NCBI RefSeq assembly: GCF_015752285.1
Contig: NZ_JADOUY010000003.1
Location: forward strand, 1 to 64,000
Length of the DNA stretch: 64,000 nucleotides
Direction of reading: 5' to 3'
DNA from: Mycetocola_A sp015752285
GTDB lineage: Bacteria > Actinomycetota > Actinomycetes > Actinomycetales > Microbacteriaceae
The notes beneath the pieces are model-generated. The model was given only the letters and a program-made list of their open reading frames with translations. It had not been told where the DNA came from and did not search any database. Positions within the stretch are counted from its first letter, which is position 1. Each line of letters starts with the position of its first letter. Shown here one piece after another: positions 32,186-41,486 of the stretch. A program made the position numbers and the translations under genes.

Positions 32186-33877
32186 GTGACAGAACAGACC
32201 GGCGCGGAATATCTCGCCCGCACCCTCGATGCATACGGTGTGTCCGCAGTGTTCCTGGTGCCGACCTCGTTGAGCGCGACCCTCGTCACGATGGAGCGCG
32301 AGACCGAGATCAAGCGCATCGTCACCCACGGAGAAAAGGCCGCCGCCTATATGGCGGATGGCTACGCGCGGGCCACCGGTCGACCGGGGGTGTGTATGGC
32401 TCAGAACATCGGCGGCGCCAACCTCGCCGCCGGACTCCGAGACCCCTACCTCGGGTGCTCGCCCGTCATCGCGTTGACCGGCGGACCCTACGAATTCAGT
32501 CGTGGACGCAACTATTACCAGGAGATCGAAGACTTTCCGCTCTTCAAACCAGTGACCAAGTCGAGCAGGCAGGTTCTGGATGCCGCCCGGCTCCCTGACC
32601 AACTCGACCAGGCGTTTCGCGATGCGACGGTGGGTAAGCCTGGGCCCGCCCACCTCGAACTCGCCGGACACACCGGCGACACCATCGAGAACCAGCGGAT
32701 CGACGCCGAGATCCCCGACGCCAACATCCGTCAGGTGCCCGCGGCACGGATCTCCCCGAACCCGGCGGATATCGCCCGTGCCGCTGAAGCGCTCCGTTCA
32801 GCGCAGCGCCCGGTGATCGTCGCCGGCGGCGGCGTGCGAGCATCCGGAGCCGGTGACGAAGTGGTCGCGCTCGCCGAGCTGCTCGGCGCCCCCCTCGCGA
32901 CCTCGCTCAACGGAAAAGACACGGTTCCGGCCGGTCATCCGCTTGCGATCGGTATCCCGGGCCTCTACTCGCGAGCGAGTGCAAACGAGATCCTTCTCGA
33001 AGCTGATCTCGTGTTCTACATCGGCAGCCAGACCGGTAGTCAACTGACGCTGACTTGGCAGGTGCCGCCTCCCAGTACGCAGATCGTCCATCTCGATATC
33101 GAGCCACAGGAACTCGGTCGCCACTACCCGAACACGGTGCCGATCGTCAGCGACGCCAAGCTGGGCCTCATTGCTCTTCTCTCCGCACTTTCGGACGTCG
33201 ATCGAAGCCGTACGGCGGACTGGGTCGCTCGCGCGCGCACGCTCGGCGAGCGGTGGCGCCGCGACCTGACCGACCGGCTTGAGTCGGATGCCACCCCGAT
33301 ACGGCCCGAACGCCTCGCCCATGAACTCGGTCAGATCCTGCCAGACAACGCCCTGGTCGTCGCCGACACCGGACACGCCGGGATGTGGACGGGTGGCTAT
33401 CTCGACCTCGCCGGGCCGAACCAGGGTTTCCTGCGGGCCGCCGGCTCGCTGGGTTGGGGTCTACCGGCCGGCATCGGCGCGCAGATCGCGCGGCCGGACG
33501 CCCAGGTCGTCGTCTTCACCGGCGACGGGGGACTGATGTACCACCTGGCCGAACTCGAAACCGCTGCGCGTTGGAACGTCCCTCTGGTGGTCGTCGTGAA
33601 CGACAACCGGTCGCTGAACCAGGAGATCAACCCGTACACCGTCGCGTACGGCGGATCGCTGAACGGCCGGCACCACGAGCTCTGGCATTTCACTGACCTC
33701 GATCTCGCCAAGGTCGCAGAATCTCTCGGTGTCACCGGAATTCGCGTGACCCGGCCGCAGGATTTCGAACCGGCGCTCGCGCGTGCGGTGGCCCTGAACG
33801 GGCCTGTTCTCATCGATGTCGTGACCGACATCGACATCATCGCCCCCAAGGGCTCAGCAGCCCGGGCGCTCTCGTGA
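32186..33877 (+). CDS. Thiamine-diphosphate-dependent enzyme, acetolactate-synthase-like
   Basis: The 563-residue protein has the three-domain plan of the family. The catalytic Glu50 is in THGEKAAAYMADGYAR, the central domain has RPVIVAGGGVRASGA, and the cofactor motif GDGG...NDN runs from about residue 446 (TGDGGLMYHLAELE...VVVNDNRS). Enzymes of this class cleave or join bonds next to a 2-oxo group. The sequence does not show whether it is a decarboxylase or a ligase; no small regulatory subunit is present, so classical acetolactate synthase is unlikely. GTG 32186 follows AAAGGGG. It is the first gene of the operon and overlaps the CoA ligase gene. Confidence 0.82.
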   Translation: MTEQTGAEYLARTLDAYGVSAVFLVPTSLSATLVTMERETEIKRIVTHGEKAAAYMADGYARATGRPGVCMAQNIGGANLAAGLRDPYLGCSPVIALTGGPYEFSRGRNYYQEIEDFPLFKPVTKSSRQVLDAARLPDQLDQAFRDATVGKPGPAHLELAGHTGDTIENQRIDAEIPDANIRQVPAARISPNPADIARAAEALRSAQRPVIVAGGGVRASGAGDEVVALAELLGAPLATSLNGKDTVPAGHPLAIGIPGLYSRASANEILLEADLVFYIGSQTGSQLTLTWQVPPPSTQIVHLDIEPQELGRHYPNTVPIVSDAKLGLIALLSALSDVDRSRTADWVARARTLGERWRRDLTDRLESDATPIRPERLAHELGQILPDNALVVADTGHAGMWTGGYLDLAGPNQGFLRAAGSLGWGLPAGIGAQIARPDAQVVVFTGDGGLMYHLAELETAARWNVPLVVVVNDNRSLNQEINPYTVAYGGSLNGRHHELWHFTDLDLAKVAESLGVTGIRVTRPQDFEPALARAVALNGPVLIDVVTDIDIIAPKGSAARALS

Positions 33878-35496
33878 CCACCGACAGCCAAGGAACCCCG
33901 ATGGATCTTCACTCACTCAACGTCCGCAGCTTCCTCGAGGATGCCGTCGCTAAGAACGCGAGCTCGCCTTTCCTGCTCTGGGAGGACGAGCGCCAAAGCT
34001 ACGAAGAGTTCAACGCCCAGGTCGATGCGTCGGCTGCGTATTGGCATGAAGTCGGAGTACGCAAGGGTGACCGGGTGGCGTTCATGGCCGACAACAGCCC
34101 CGGATTTCTTCATTCCTGGCTCGGCCTCGCCAAGATCGGCGCCATCCTCGTCGCGATCAACACGGGTTTCAAGTTCGCAGAGGCCAGCTATCTCATCGAG
34201 CACTCCGAAGCCCGGTTCGCTCTGATCGATCCCCAGCACGCTGACCTGTTCCGTCGGATCCACGAGGCGGTGCCCTCGCTTCGACGCACGTTTGCCCTGG
34301 GGTCGGCAGACGGGTACGAGAACTTCGCGCGGTCGTCGAGAGAGTTCGGAGGGCGGATGCCGTCGGTCGACCTTGCGGGAGACGACCTGATCAGCCTCAT
34401 CTATACCTCGGGTACCACGGGCAAGCCGAAGGGGGTCATGCAGTCCCACCGCAATTACGTGCTGACTGGGCAGGCCTACCCGCACTGGATGAAAATGGAG
34501 AAGGGCGACCGGATCTACGCCTGTTTGCCGCTCTTCCACATCAACTCGCAGGCTTACTCCACCATGGGAGCGATCGGCGCCGAGGGCGCTCTCGTTCTCG
34601 CGAAGCGGTTCAGCGCCAGCAACTTCTGGCCGGATGTGCGTCGCCACAACGTCACGGTCTTCAATTTCATCGGTGCGATGACCGTGATTCTGTCGAAGAG
34701 CAAGCCCAGCCCCGACGACAAGGACCACAAGGTACGGGTCGCGTACGGCGTTCCTGCGCTTCCGGCAGAAGTGCGCGATGTCGTCGAAGAGCGATTCGGA
34801 CTCGCCTGTGTCTCCGGGTTCGGAATGAGCGAGACCACCTACGGTCTTCTGGAGCCGATCGACGCCCCCAGGCGCCCGGGATCGATGGGGCTCCCTCGAT
34901 CGCATCCGAATCCTGCCGTTCCGCCGACCGAGGTGAAGATCATCGACGCCGACGGCAACGACGTCCCGGCCGGGACGATCGGCGAACTCGTCATCAGGAA
35001 CGCGGCGATGATGCTCGGCTACTTCAAGGAGCCAGACAAGACCGCCGAGGCGCTGGTGGACGGATGGCTCCGCACGGGAGACAGCGCCTGGCAGGATGAG
35101 GATGGCTGGTTCTTCTTCGTCGATCGCAAGAAAGACATCGTTCGGCGCCGCGGCGAGAATGTTTCATCGCTCGAGGTGGAGAACGTCATCAACCAGCACG
35201 CAGACGTGATGGAGTCTGCCGTCATCGGCGTGCCGTCCGACCTCACCGACGAGGAGCTGTGTGCGTTCGTTGTCGCCCGCCCCGACCACGTCGTCGACGA
35301 GCAGTCGATCATCGAGTGGAGTGCCGAGCATCTGGCCTCGTTCAAAGTCCCCCGCTTCGTTGAGGTCATCGAGGCGCTGCCGAAGACTCCGACGTCGAAG
35401 ATCGAGAAACACCGCCTCCGCTCGGGCGATTACGCCCCCGGCGAGCGCTTCGATGCCGGCGTCCGCTCCACCAGGACCAACGCCGTCACCCCCTAG
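33874..35496 (+). CDS. Acyl-CoA synthetase (AMP-forming)
   Basis: The 540-residue protein contains the P-loop YTSGTTGKPKG (177-187), GFGMSETTYG, the hinge region WLRTGDSAWQDEDGWFFFVDRKKDIVRRRGENVSSLEVE, and the C-terminal PTSKIEKHRLR with the adenylation Lys. It activates a carboxylic acid as an acyl-AMP, then a CoA thioester. The layout is closest to CaiC/fatty-acid-type ligases. It provides the CoA thioester that the thiolase-like enzyme downstream would use. Start: GTG 33874 (GTGA overlap); ATG 33901 is possible. Confidence 0.88.
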   Translation: MTTDSQGTPMDLHSLNVRSFLEDAVAKNASSPFLLWEDERQSYEEFNAQVDASAAYWHEVGVRKGDRVAFMADNSPGFLHSWLGLAKIGAILVAINTGFKFAEASYLIEHSEARFALIDPQHADLFRRIHEAVPSLRRTFALGSADGYENFARSSREFGGRMPSVDLAGDDLISLIYTSGTTGKPKGVMQSHRNYVLTGQAYPHWMKMEKGDRIYACLPLFHINSQAYSTMGAIGAEGALVLAKRFSASNFWPDVRRHNVTVFNFIGAMTVILSKSKPSPDDKDHKVRVAYGVPALPAEVRDVVEERFGLACVSGFGMSETTYGLLEPIDAPRRPGSMGLPRSHPNPAVPPTEVKIIDADGNDVPAGTIGELVIRNAAMMLGYFKEPDKTAEALVDGWLRTGDSAWQDEDGWFFFVDRKKDIVRRRGENVSSLEVENVINQHADVMESAVIGVPSDLTDEELCAFVVARPDHVVDEQSIIEWSAEHLASFKVPRFVEVIEALPKTPTSKIEKHRLRSGDYAPGERFDAGVRSTRTNAVTP

Positions 35497-35521
35497 TCCT
35501 CATCACATTCAAAGGAGAATC

Positions 35522-36532
35522 ATGACAACCGAAACGCCGACCACATCCTCCTCCGTCGAGCAGACGGAGGTGCCCACGGTTGAGACCGTGCGCGAGCTCA
35601 GCAGGAAATACTCCAACTGGGAGCGGTGGGGCGCCAACGATCAGTTGGGCACCCTCAACCATGTGACCCCGGAGTTGGTTGCGAAAGCGAGCGCCAGCAT
35701 CCGTTCGGGCAAGCGCATCTCGCTCGGCCTCAACTTCGACCAGAACGGCCCTCAGGGCGGCGGCGCATTCGGCGGCAGGTTCAACCCGATCCATTTGATG
35801 TTCCGTGACGGGGGTGACATCGCCAATGGAACCGTCATCGATGATTTCTACGGCGGCAACGACCGTCACATCCGTGGCACCGATGACATGATCATCATGC
35901 CGTTGCAGTCGGGAACACAATGGGACGCTCTCGGGCACATCTTCTTCGACGGGCACATGTACAACGGACGCACGCCGCAGGCCGTGACGAGCAAGGGCGC
36001 CACGTTCGGCGACATTGCCCAGGCGAAGAACCAGATCGCCGGGCGCGGCGTGCTTCTCGACGTCGCCCGGCTGAAAGGTGTCGATGCCCTGGAACCGGGC
36101 TACGCGATCACCGCGGAGGATCTCGAGGCCTGTGAGGCCGCGCAGAACGTCACGGTCGGGCGAGGGGACTTCGTCATGGTCCGGACTGGGCAGATGGGTG
36201 AGCGCAAGGGCAACTGGTCGGACTATTCCGCAGGTTCGGCGCCCGGTCTGGGATTCTCGAGCATCCCCTGGGTGGCGGAGCGCGAGATCGCTGCCGTCGC
36301 GACGGACACATGGGGAATGGAGGTGCTCCCGAACGAGAGCCCTGACGTCTTCCAGCCACTGCACTGTGTTTTCCTCGTGGCAATGGGTCTCTTCGTCGGA
36401 GAGATCTTCGACCTGGAGGATCTCGCGGCCGACTGTGCAGAAGACGGACAGTACGACTTCTTCTTCTGCGCTCCGCCTCTGCCCTTCACGCGCGCTGTCG
36501 GTTCGCCTGTGAACCCGATGGCGATCAAATGA
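35522..36532 (+). CDS. Cyclase-family (PF04199) hydrolase
   Basis: The 336-residue protein belongs to the long form of the cyclase/kynurenine-formamidase-like family: NWERWGANDQLGTLNHVTPE, then MPLQSGTQWDALGHIFFDGHMYNG. The canonical metal motif HxGTHxDxxxH is here QSGTQWDALGH, as is usual for this long subfamily, so the metal ligands differ from kynurenine formamidase. Related enzymes hydrolyse amide or lactam bonds such as isatin. AAAGGAG precedes ATG 35522. The substrate is unknown. It overlaps the next gene by ATGA. Confidence 0.82.
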   Translation: MTTETPTTSSSVEQTEVPTVETVRELSRKYSNWERWGANDQLGTLNHVTPELVAKASASIRSGKRISLGLNFDQNGPQGGGAFGGRFNPIHLMFRDGGDIANGTVIDDFYGGNDRHIRGTDDMIIMPLQSGTQWDALGHIFFDGHMYNGRTPQAVTSKGATFGDIAQAKNQIAGRGVLLDVARLKGVDALEPGYAITAEDLEACEAAQNVTVGRGDFVMVRTGQMGERKGNWSDYSAGSAPGLGFSSIPWVAEREIAAVATDTWGMEVLPNESPDVFQPLHCVFLVAMGLFVGEIFDLEDLAADCAEDGQYDFFFCAPPLPFTRAVGSPVNPMAIK

Positions 36533-37632
36533 TGGATGCCGCCGCGCAGCAGGCGCGTCATTATCCGATCGCGGTCCTCGCCGGCGACGGGATCGGCCGC
36601 GAGGTCATGCCACCCGCGTTGGAGGTCGTCGAGTCCGTCGCGCACACCTTCGGCTTCTCGGTCGACTGGGTCGAATACCCCTGGAGCTGCGAGTACTACG
36701 CCGAGACCGGCGCGATGATGCCTGCAGATGGGATCGACAGGCTCTCGGAGCAGAAAGCCATCCTGCTCGGCGCAGTCGGAGACCCGAGCCTGCCCGATCA
36801 CCTGTCCCTCTGGGGGCTGTTGATCCCCATTCGCCGGGCATTCGATCAATACATCAACCTGCGTCCTGCGCGCCTGATGCCGGGTGTCGAAAGTCCCCTG
36901 CGCAACACCGACAGGGGCATCGACATCATGGTGGTGCGCGAGAACAGCGAAGGGGAGTACTCAGAGGTCGGCGGGCGGATGTTCCGTGGGACCCCCGAGG
37001 AATTCGCCGTTCAGGAGGCCGTTTTCAGTCGTCGCGGCATCACTCGAGTGGTCACTTTCGCGGCGGAGCTGGCCCGAAAGCGAAGGTCTCGTCTGACATC
37101 GGCGACGAAATCAAACGGGATCATCCACAGCATGACCTTCTGGGACGAGGTGTTCCGTGAGGTGATGGTCGGATATGCCGACGTCGACGCGCAACTGATG
37201 CACGTCGACGCTCTGGCCGCGCGGTTCGTCAGCCATCCTCACGATCTCGACGTCGTCGTCGGGTCGAACCTGTTCGGCGACATCCTCACCGACATCGGCG
37301 CGGTCATCGTCGGGAGCATGGGTATGGCACCCTCCGCAAATCTGAACCCGGAGGGTCGACACCCGTCGATGTTCGAACCCGTGCACGGGTCTGCCCCCGA
37401 CATCGCCGGGCGGGGTGTCGCGAACCCGATCGGTCAGATCTGGTCTGCGGCCATGATGCTCGATCACCTGGGCGAGACGGAGGCATCCGAAGCGATGATG
37501 CACGCCATTCATACCGTGCTCGGGGATTCCGACATCCGCACCCCGGATATCGGTGGAACGGCATCGACGAGCGAGATGGCATCCGCCGTTCTCCAGTCGC
37601 TCCCGCAACGCACGGAACCGGTGACGGCATGA
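36529..37632 (+). CDS. Tartrate/D-malate dehydrogenase-like oxidative decarboxylase
   Basis: The 367-residue protein is of the isocitrate/isopropylmalate dehydrogenase superfamily: LAGDGIGREVMPPALE, DHLSLWGLLIPIRRAFDQYINLRPARLMPG, VVRENSEGEYSEVGGRM, VDALAARFVSHPHDLDVVVGSNLFGDILTD and EPVHGSAPDIAGRGVANPIG. The LSLWGLLIPIRR segment in the substrate helix is the mark of TtuC/DmlA (tartrate or D-malate dehydrogenase) and not of LeuB. It would oxidise and decarboxylate a 2-hydroxyacid with NAD and Mn. ATG 36529 overlaps the preceding stop. Confidence 0.85.
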   Translation: MMDAAAQQARHYPIAVLAGDGIGREVMPPALEVVESVAHTFGFSVDWVEYPWSCEYYAETGAMMPADGIDRLSEQKAILLGAVGDPSLPDHLSLWGLLIPIRRAFDQYINLRPARLMPGVESPLRNTDRGIDIMVVRENSEGEYSEVGGRMFRGTPEEFAVQEAVFSRRGITRVVTFAAELARKRRSRLTSATKSNGIIHSMTFWDEVFREVMVGYADVDAQLMHVDALAARFVSHPHDLDVVVGSNLFGDILTDIGAVIVGSMGMAPSANLNPEGRHPSMFEPVHGSAPDIAGRGVANPIGQIWSAAMMLDHLGETEASEAMMHAIHTVLGDSDIRTPDIGGTASTSEMASAVLQSLPQRTEPVTA

Positions 37633-38069
37633 CGACGAATGACGTTGCCCGGCCGACCGCCGTACTGCGTGGAGAGGAACAACTCTTCTACGACCACGCC
37701 CGCAAGCACGAACTGGTTTTTCATCGCTGCGCCGAGTGCTCGAGCCCGATCTTCTACCTCCGCACGATTTGCCCCGGGTGCGGTTCGGAGTCTCTCAGCA
37801 TCGAGCAATCCTCGGGCCGAGGGATCGTCTACTCCTTCACCACCCAGTACCGAGCGGCGCATCCGTTCTTCGCGGCCGACCTCCCCTCGACCCTGGTCCT
37901 TGTCGACATGGAGGAGGGATTCCGGATGTTCGCCGACCTGATCGAATGCGATCCCGATGACGTACAGGTCGGTCTTTCCGTTGAAACGGTGTTCGACGAC
38001 GTGTCGGACGAACTCACGCTGCCGCGCTTTCGATTGCGTGATACCGACAGAAAAGGGGAACCACGGTGA
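37629..38069 (+). CDS. DUF35 OB-fold protein with zinc ribbon
   Basis: The 146-residue protein has a rubredoxin-like zinc site (Cys34, Cys37, Cys48, Cys51 in HRCAEC and ICPGC) followed by an OB-fold (GRGIVYSFTTQYRAAHPFF, PSTLVLVDMEEGFRMFADLIE). DUF35 proteins are obligate partners of thiolase-like enzymes and can feed or hold the acyl-CoA. It overlaps both neighbours (ATGA and GTGA), and the thiolase-like gene follows directly, as expected for a stoichiometric complex. Confidence 0.88.
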   Translation: MTTNDVARPTAVLRGEEQLFYDHARKHELVFHRCAECSSPIFYLRTICPGCGSESLSIEQSSGRGIVYSFTTQYRAAHPFFAADLPSTLVLVDMEEGFRMFADLIECDPDDVQVGLSVETVFDDVSDELTLPRFRLRDTDRKGEPR

Positions 38070-39211
38070 CCATCAGTGGGAAGGTAGCGATCGTCGGGGC
38101 CGCACAGGTCGACATGTTCAAGACCGTCGGGCGATCCCCGGTCGGAGTGATGTCTGTGGCCGTCACGAGGGCGCTCGGTGACGCCGGGCTCTCGCTGGCG
38201 GATGTGGACGGTCTGTTCACGTCGTCCTCCTACTACGCAATGCCCACGCTCACCCTCGGCGAGTATCTGGGAGTGCATCCGCGGTACGTCGACTCGACAG
38301 CGATCGGCGGATGCGCCTTCGTCGCCCAGCTCGCCCACGCGGCAGCGGCGATCGAGGCTGGACTGTGCGAGGTGGCGGTCATTGCCTACGGGAGCACCCA
38401 GCGCAGTGACGCGGGCAAGCTGATCAGCATGGCGGAGCAGTCGGCCTACGAGCTGCCTTACGGACTCATCCATCCGATCGGCGCCTTCGGCATGATCGCG
38501 CATCGCCATATGGCGGAGTTCGGTACCACGAGCGAACAACTCGCCGAGCTCGCGGTGGCCGCGCGGCAGTGGTCGATGCTCACAGACGACGCTCCCTATC
38601 CGAATCCGCTGACCATCGAGGACGTTGTCGGGTCTCCGGTCATCGCGAGTCCTTTGCACAAATTGGATTGCTGCCTCGTGACCGACGGCGGCGGAGCGGT
38701 TGTCGTGACATCCGCTGCTCGTGCGAGGGACCTCCGGTCTGATCCGGTCTACCTCCTCGGCGCGGGCGAAGCGCAGAACCATCGCAACGTGTCGCAGATG
38801 GCCGACCTGACCACCACCGAAGCGGTCCACAGTGCGAACCGGGCGTTCACGATGGCGGGAGTAACCCGAGACGACATCGACACGGCTCACGTCTATGACG
38901 CATTCACGATCAGTCTGCTTGTGCTTCTCGAGGATCTGGGCTTCTGCAAAAAGGGAGAGGGAGGCGCTTTCGTCGAGAACGGCGGCGTCGCGCCCGGCGG
39001 CCGGCTTGCCCTCAACACCAACGGTGCCGGCCTCTCGTACAGCCACCCCGGCATGCTGTCGATGTTCCTCATTATCGAGGCGGTCCAGCAGCTGCGCGGC
39101 ACCGCAGGGCGTCGCCAGATCCCGGATGCCAGGCTCTCGCTCGTGCACGGCATGGGCATGACCCTCGCCGCGCATGCGAGCGCCATCCTCTCCAACCAAC
39201 CCACCGCGTGA
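38066..39211 (+). CDS. Thiolase-like protein (SCP2/Ltp type), partner of DUF35
   Basis: The 381-residue protein has the thiolase fold pattern with DVDGLFTSSSYYAMP, STAIGGCAFVAQLAHAAAAIEAGLCEVAVIAYGS (Cys83), and HGMGMTLAAHASAIL at the C-terminus. It is of the lipid-transfer-protein type. Such proteins with a DUF35 partner include retro-aldolases of steroid side-chain breakdown as well as true thiolases, so the reaction may be C-C cleavage without a standard thiolase mechanism. Start GTG 38066. The ligase upstream would supply its CoA ester substrate. Confidence 0.82.
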   Translation: MTISGKVAIVGAAQVDMFKTVGRSPVGVMSVAVTRALGDAGLSLADVDGLFTSSSYYAMPTLTLGEYLGVHPRYVDSTAIGGCAFVAQLAHAAAAIEAGLCEVAVIAYGSTQRSDAGKLISMAEQSAYELPYGLIHPIGAFGMIAHRHMAEFGTTSEQLAELAVAARQWSMLTDDAPYPNPLTIEDVVGSPVIASPLHKLDCCLVTDGGGAVVVTSAARARDLRSDPVYLLGAGEAQNHRNVSQMADLTTTEAVHSANRAFTMAGVTRDDIDTAHVYDAFTISLLVLLEDLGFCKKGEGGAFVENGGVAPGGRLALNTNGAGLSYSHPGMLSMFLIIEAVQQLRGTAGRRQIPDARLSLVHGMGMTLAAHASAILSNQPTA

Positions 39212-39240
39212 CATGACGCCCAGAACCAAGGAGACCGACC

Positions 39241-40191
39241 GTGCAGACATGCGAACGACTGACCATCACCGTGCTCGTCGACAACTACATCGACATGCTG
39301 CTGCAGGACTCGCCCGGCATCCGCCGGCAGGGCATGCCCGAGCACTTCCTGCCCAGAAGGGGGACACCGCTCGCAGAGAACGGCATCTCGTTCCTCATCG
39401 AGGCCACCGCCAAGGGCCGCACGACGAAGATCCTGTTCGACGCGGGGATGAGCGGCATTCCGATCATCCACAATGCGCGCGTGCTCGGGGTGGACCTCTC
39501 CGAGATCGACCAGGTGGTGCTGAGCCACGGGCATCCCGATCATTTCGGCGGTATCTATGCCGCTCTCGAAGGGATCGGTCGTCGGGTTCCGCTCGTCGTG
39601 CATCCGTCAGCCTTCCTTCCGCGGTCGATCCGACGCCCCGATCTCATGCTCCAGTACTTCAACCGGGGTCTGACGGAACGCGAGCTGACCGATGCGGGAG
39701 CCGGCATCGTGGCGGTACGCACCCCGCTCGACCTCGCACCAGGCGTCACCACGAGCGGCGAGATCCCGATCACGGTCGACTTCGAAGAAGAGGTACCGAC
39801 CGGTCGGATGTCGATCCGCGACGGCCATGTCCACCCTGACCCGATCGACGACTACCTCACCGTCATCATCAACGTCGAGGGTGTCGGGCTCGTGGTACTG
39901 GACCCGTGCGGCCATTCGGGCGTGCTCAGCTCGCTTGATCATGCCGTGAAGGTCACCGGTGTCGACCGGGTGCATGGCGTTCTCGGCGGGTTCCACCTGG
40001 GACACGCCAACATCACCCAGGAGAAGATCGACCGCACCGTCGCGGGGTTGGTCGAGCGGCAGGTTTCGCTGGTCTCGCCCATGCACTGCAGCGGATTCCG
40101 GGCCCAGCGGGCGATCGCGGAGGCACTGCCGGACGCGTTCGCCCTGATGACTGCGGGGACAGAACTCGTCATCGAAGCACCGAAAAAATGA
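39241..40191 (+). CDS. Metallo-beta-lactamase-fold hydrolase
   Basis: The 316-residue protein has the metal motif SHGHPDHFGG (His96, His98, Asp100, His101), a further DPCGHSG and a C-terminal SPMHCSGFRA that supplies the last His. The long-insert form resembles the MBL proteins related to 7,8-dihydropterin synthase-like enzymes, so an ester, lactone or thioester substrate is possible. AAGGAG lies eight bases before GTG 39241. It closes the first transcription unit of the locus. Confidence 0.82.
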   Translation: MQTCERLTITVLVDNYIDMLLQDSPGIRRQGMPEHFLPRRGTPLAENGISFLIEATAKGRTTKILFDAGMSGIPIIHNARVLGVDLSEIDQVVLSHGHPDHFGGIYAALEGIGRRVPLVVHPSAFLPRSIRRPDLMLQYFNRGLTERELTDAGAGIVAVRTPLDLAPGVTTSGEIPITVDFEEEVPTGRMSIRDGHVHPDPIDDYLTVIINVEGVGLVVLDPCGHSGVLSSLDHAVKVTGVDRVHGVLGGFHLGHANITQEKIDRTVAGLVERQVSLVSPMHCSGFRAQRAIAEALPDAFALMTAGTELVIEAPKK

Positions 40192-40227
40192 GTATCGGCG
40201 CGCTCCGGTAACGGTAATGCGCCAAAA

Positions 40228-40269
40228 GTAAGACAGTGTCTTGACAATGGGGCGATCTGATGTCACATT
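40228..40269 (+). promoter_or_regulatory. Promoter and second IclR operator, before the transporter genes
   Basis: TTGACA (40241-40246), a 17-nt spacer and CACATT (40264-40269) make a good promoter. AAGAC-AGT-GTCTT (40230-40242) overlaps the -35 box and has the same half-sites and spacing as the palindrome at 32134-32150. This links the ABC transporter to the same regulator. Confidence 0.65.
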
Positions 40270-40371
40270 GTGAAGAACTGAACGGCAACGTCAGGACCGG
40301 GCAGCATTCACCGCTCGCTGGTCTCGGGTCGCCGGCACGGACCATTGCACCGAACCAAAGGAGATTCGAGC

Positions 40372-41466
40372 ATGAAGAAGCAGCATTCCGTTATAGGAAT
40401 CGTCGCGGTGAGTACCCTGGCCCTGGCCGGTTGCGCAAACGCCCCGGCTGAGGGTTCTGGCGGCGAAGACGAGCGATACGCCGTCACGATGGCCATGGCA
40501 GCCGAAGACGAATTCACCGCCGAGTGGTGGGGGTGGCTCGCCGCTGAGGAGATGGGCTACTACGACGACCTCAATGTCGATGTCGACTTCGTGGGAGCTG
40601 GTGGAAGCGGGGCTGCGATGGAGCAGCTCATCGCTGGCAACGCGGATGCAGGCAATCCGTCGGCACCTGCGTTCGGCGAGGCGGCACTCGTGGGACTCGA
40701 CGTAGTGAACATGTTCACCTACTCGAGCGGGGCCATTTTCGGTATCTTCGTGCCTGAGAGCGAAGGAATCACCGACATCGCGGGTCTGAAAGGCGCGAAC
40801 ATCGGCATCTCGGAGGCCGGCGGCGGTGAGGTCGCGTTCCTCGAGGCCGCACTTCGGGCCGAAGGCATCGACCCGATCACCGAGGTGCAACTGATTCCGA
40901 TCGGTGACGGTGGTCCTGAGACGCTCGCTGCCCTGGATACGGGTTCGGTGGATGCGTACTCCACCGCATACAACGACATCTTTGCGCTTCAGACCGCGGG
41001 CGTTGACCTCCTCGACCTCACGCCGGCGATCTACAACGACTTCCCCGCACGCGGCATCATCACAACGTCGAAAGTCCTCGAAGAAAAGCCCGAAGCGATG
41101 CAGCGGTTCGCCCGGGGTACCGCGATGGGCATCCACTTCTGCCTGGCCAACAACGACGCCTGCATCGACATGCTGAAGGACGCCATCCCGGCTGCATTCG
41201 AGGAGAACGCCGATGGCATCTCGCAGGGGCAGCTCCGATTCGACCTGTCGCTCGAGCAGGTGCCGCCCGCTGATCCCGAACGATACGGCGCGCACGATGT
41301 GGAGGGTACGCAGGAGTTCCTCGACACCATCCGCTCCACGTCGGACGAATACATGGAAGTCGAAGCGTCCACCGTGCTGAATGACGAGTTCCTCGATTAC
41401 GCCAACGATTTCGATCGCGCTGCGGTCGAAAAGGATGCAGCAGACTACGTCCTGAAGAACGACTGA
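40372..41466 (+). CDS. ABC transporter binding lipoprotein (NMT1/SsuA type)
   Basis: The 364-residue protein has a lipoprotein signal with LAGC (Cys21). The mature part follows the taurine/nitrate/thiamine-precursor binding family: EWWGWLAAEEMGYYDDLNVDVDFVGAGGSGAAMEQLIAGNADAG, and GSVDAYSTAYND. It would bind a small anionic organic molecule for import by the ATPase and permeases that follow. AAAGGAG precedes ATG 40372. It is the first gene behind the second IclR-type promoter. Confidence 0.88.
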   Translation: MKKQHSVIGIVAVSTLALAGCANAPAEGSGGEDERYAVTMAMAAEDEFTAEWWGWLAAEEMGYYDDLNVDVDFVGAGGSGAAMEQLIAGNADAGNPSAPAFGEAALVGLDVVNMFTYSSGAIFGIFVPESEGITDIAGLKGANIGISEAGGGEVAFLEAALRAEGIDPITEVQLIPIGDGGPETLAALDTGSVDAYSTAYNDIFALQTAGVDLLDLTPAIYNDFPARGIITTSKVLEEKPEAMQRFARGTAMGIHFCLANNDACIDMLKDAIPAAFEENADGISQGQLRFDLSLEQVPPADPERYGAHDVEGTQEFLDTIRSTSDEYMEVEASTVLNDEFLDYANDFDRAAVEKDAADYVLKND

Positions 41467-41486
41467 CCACCCGCCGGAGTGGTGAC

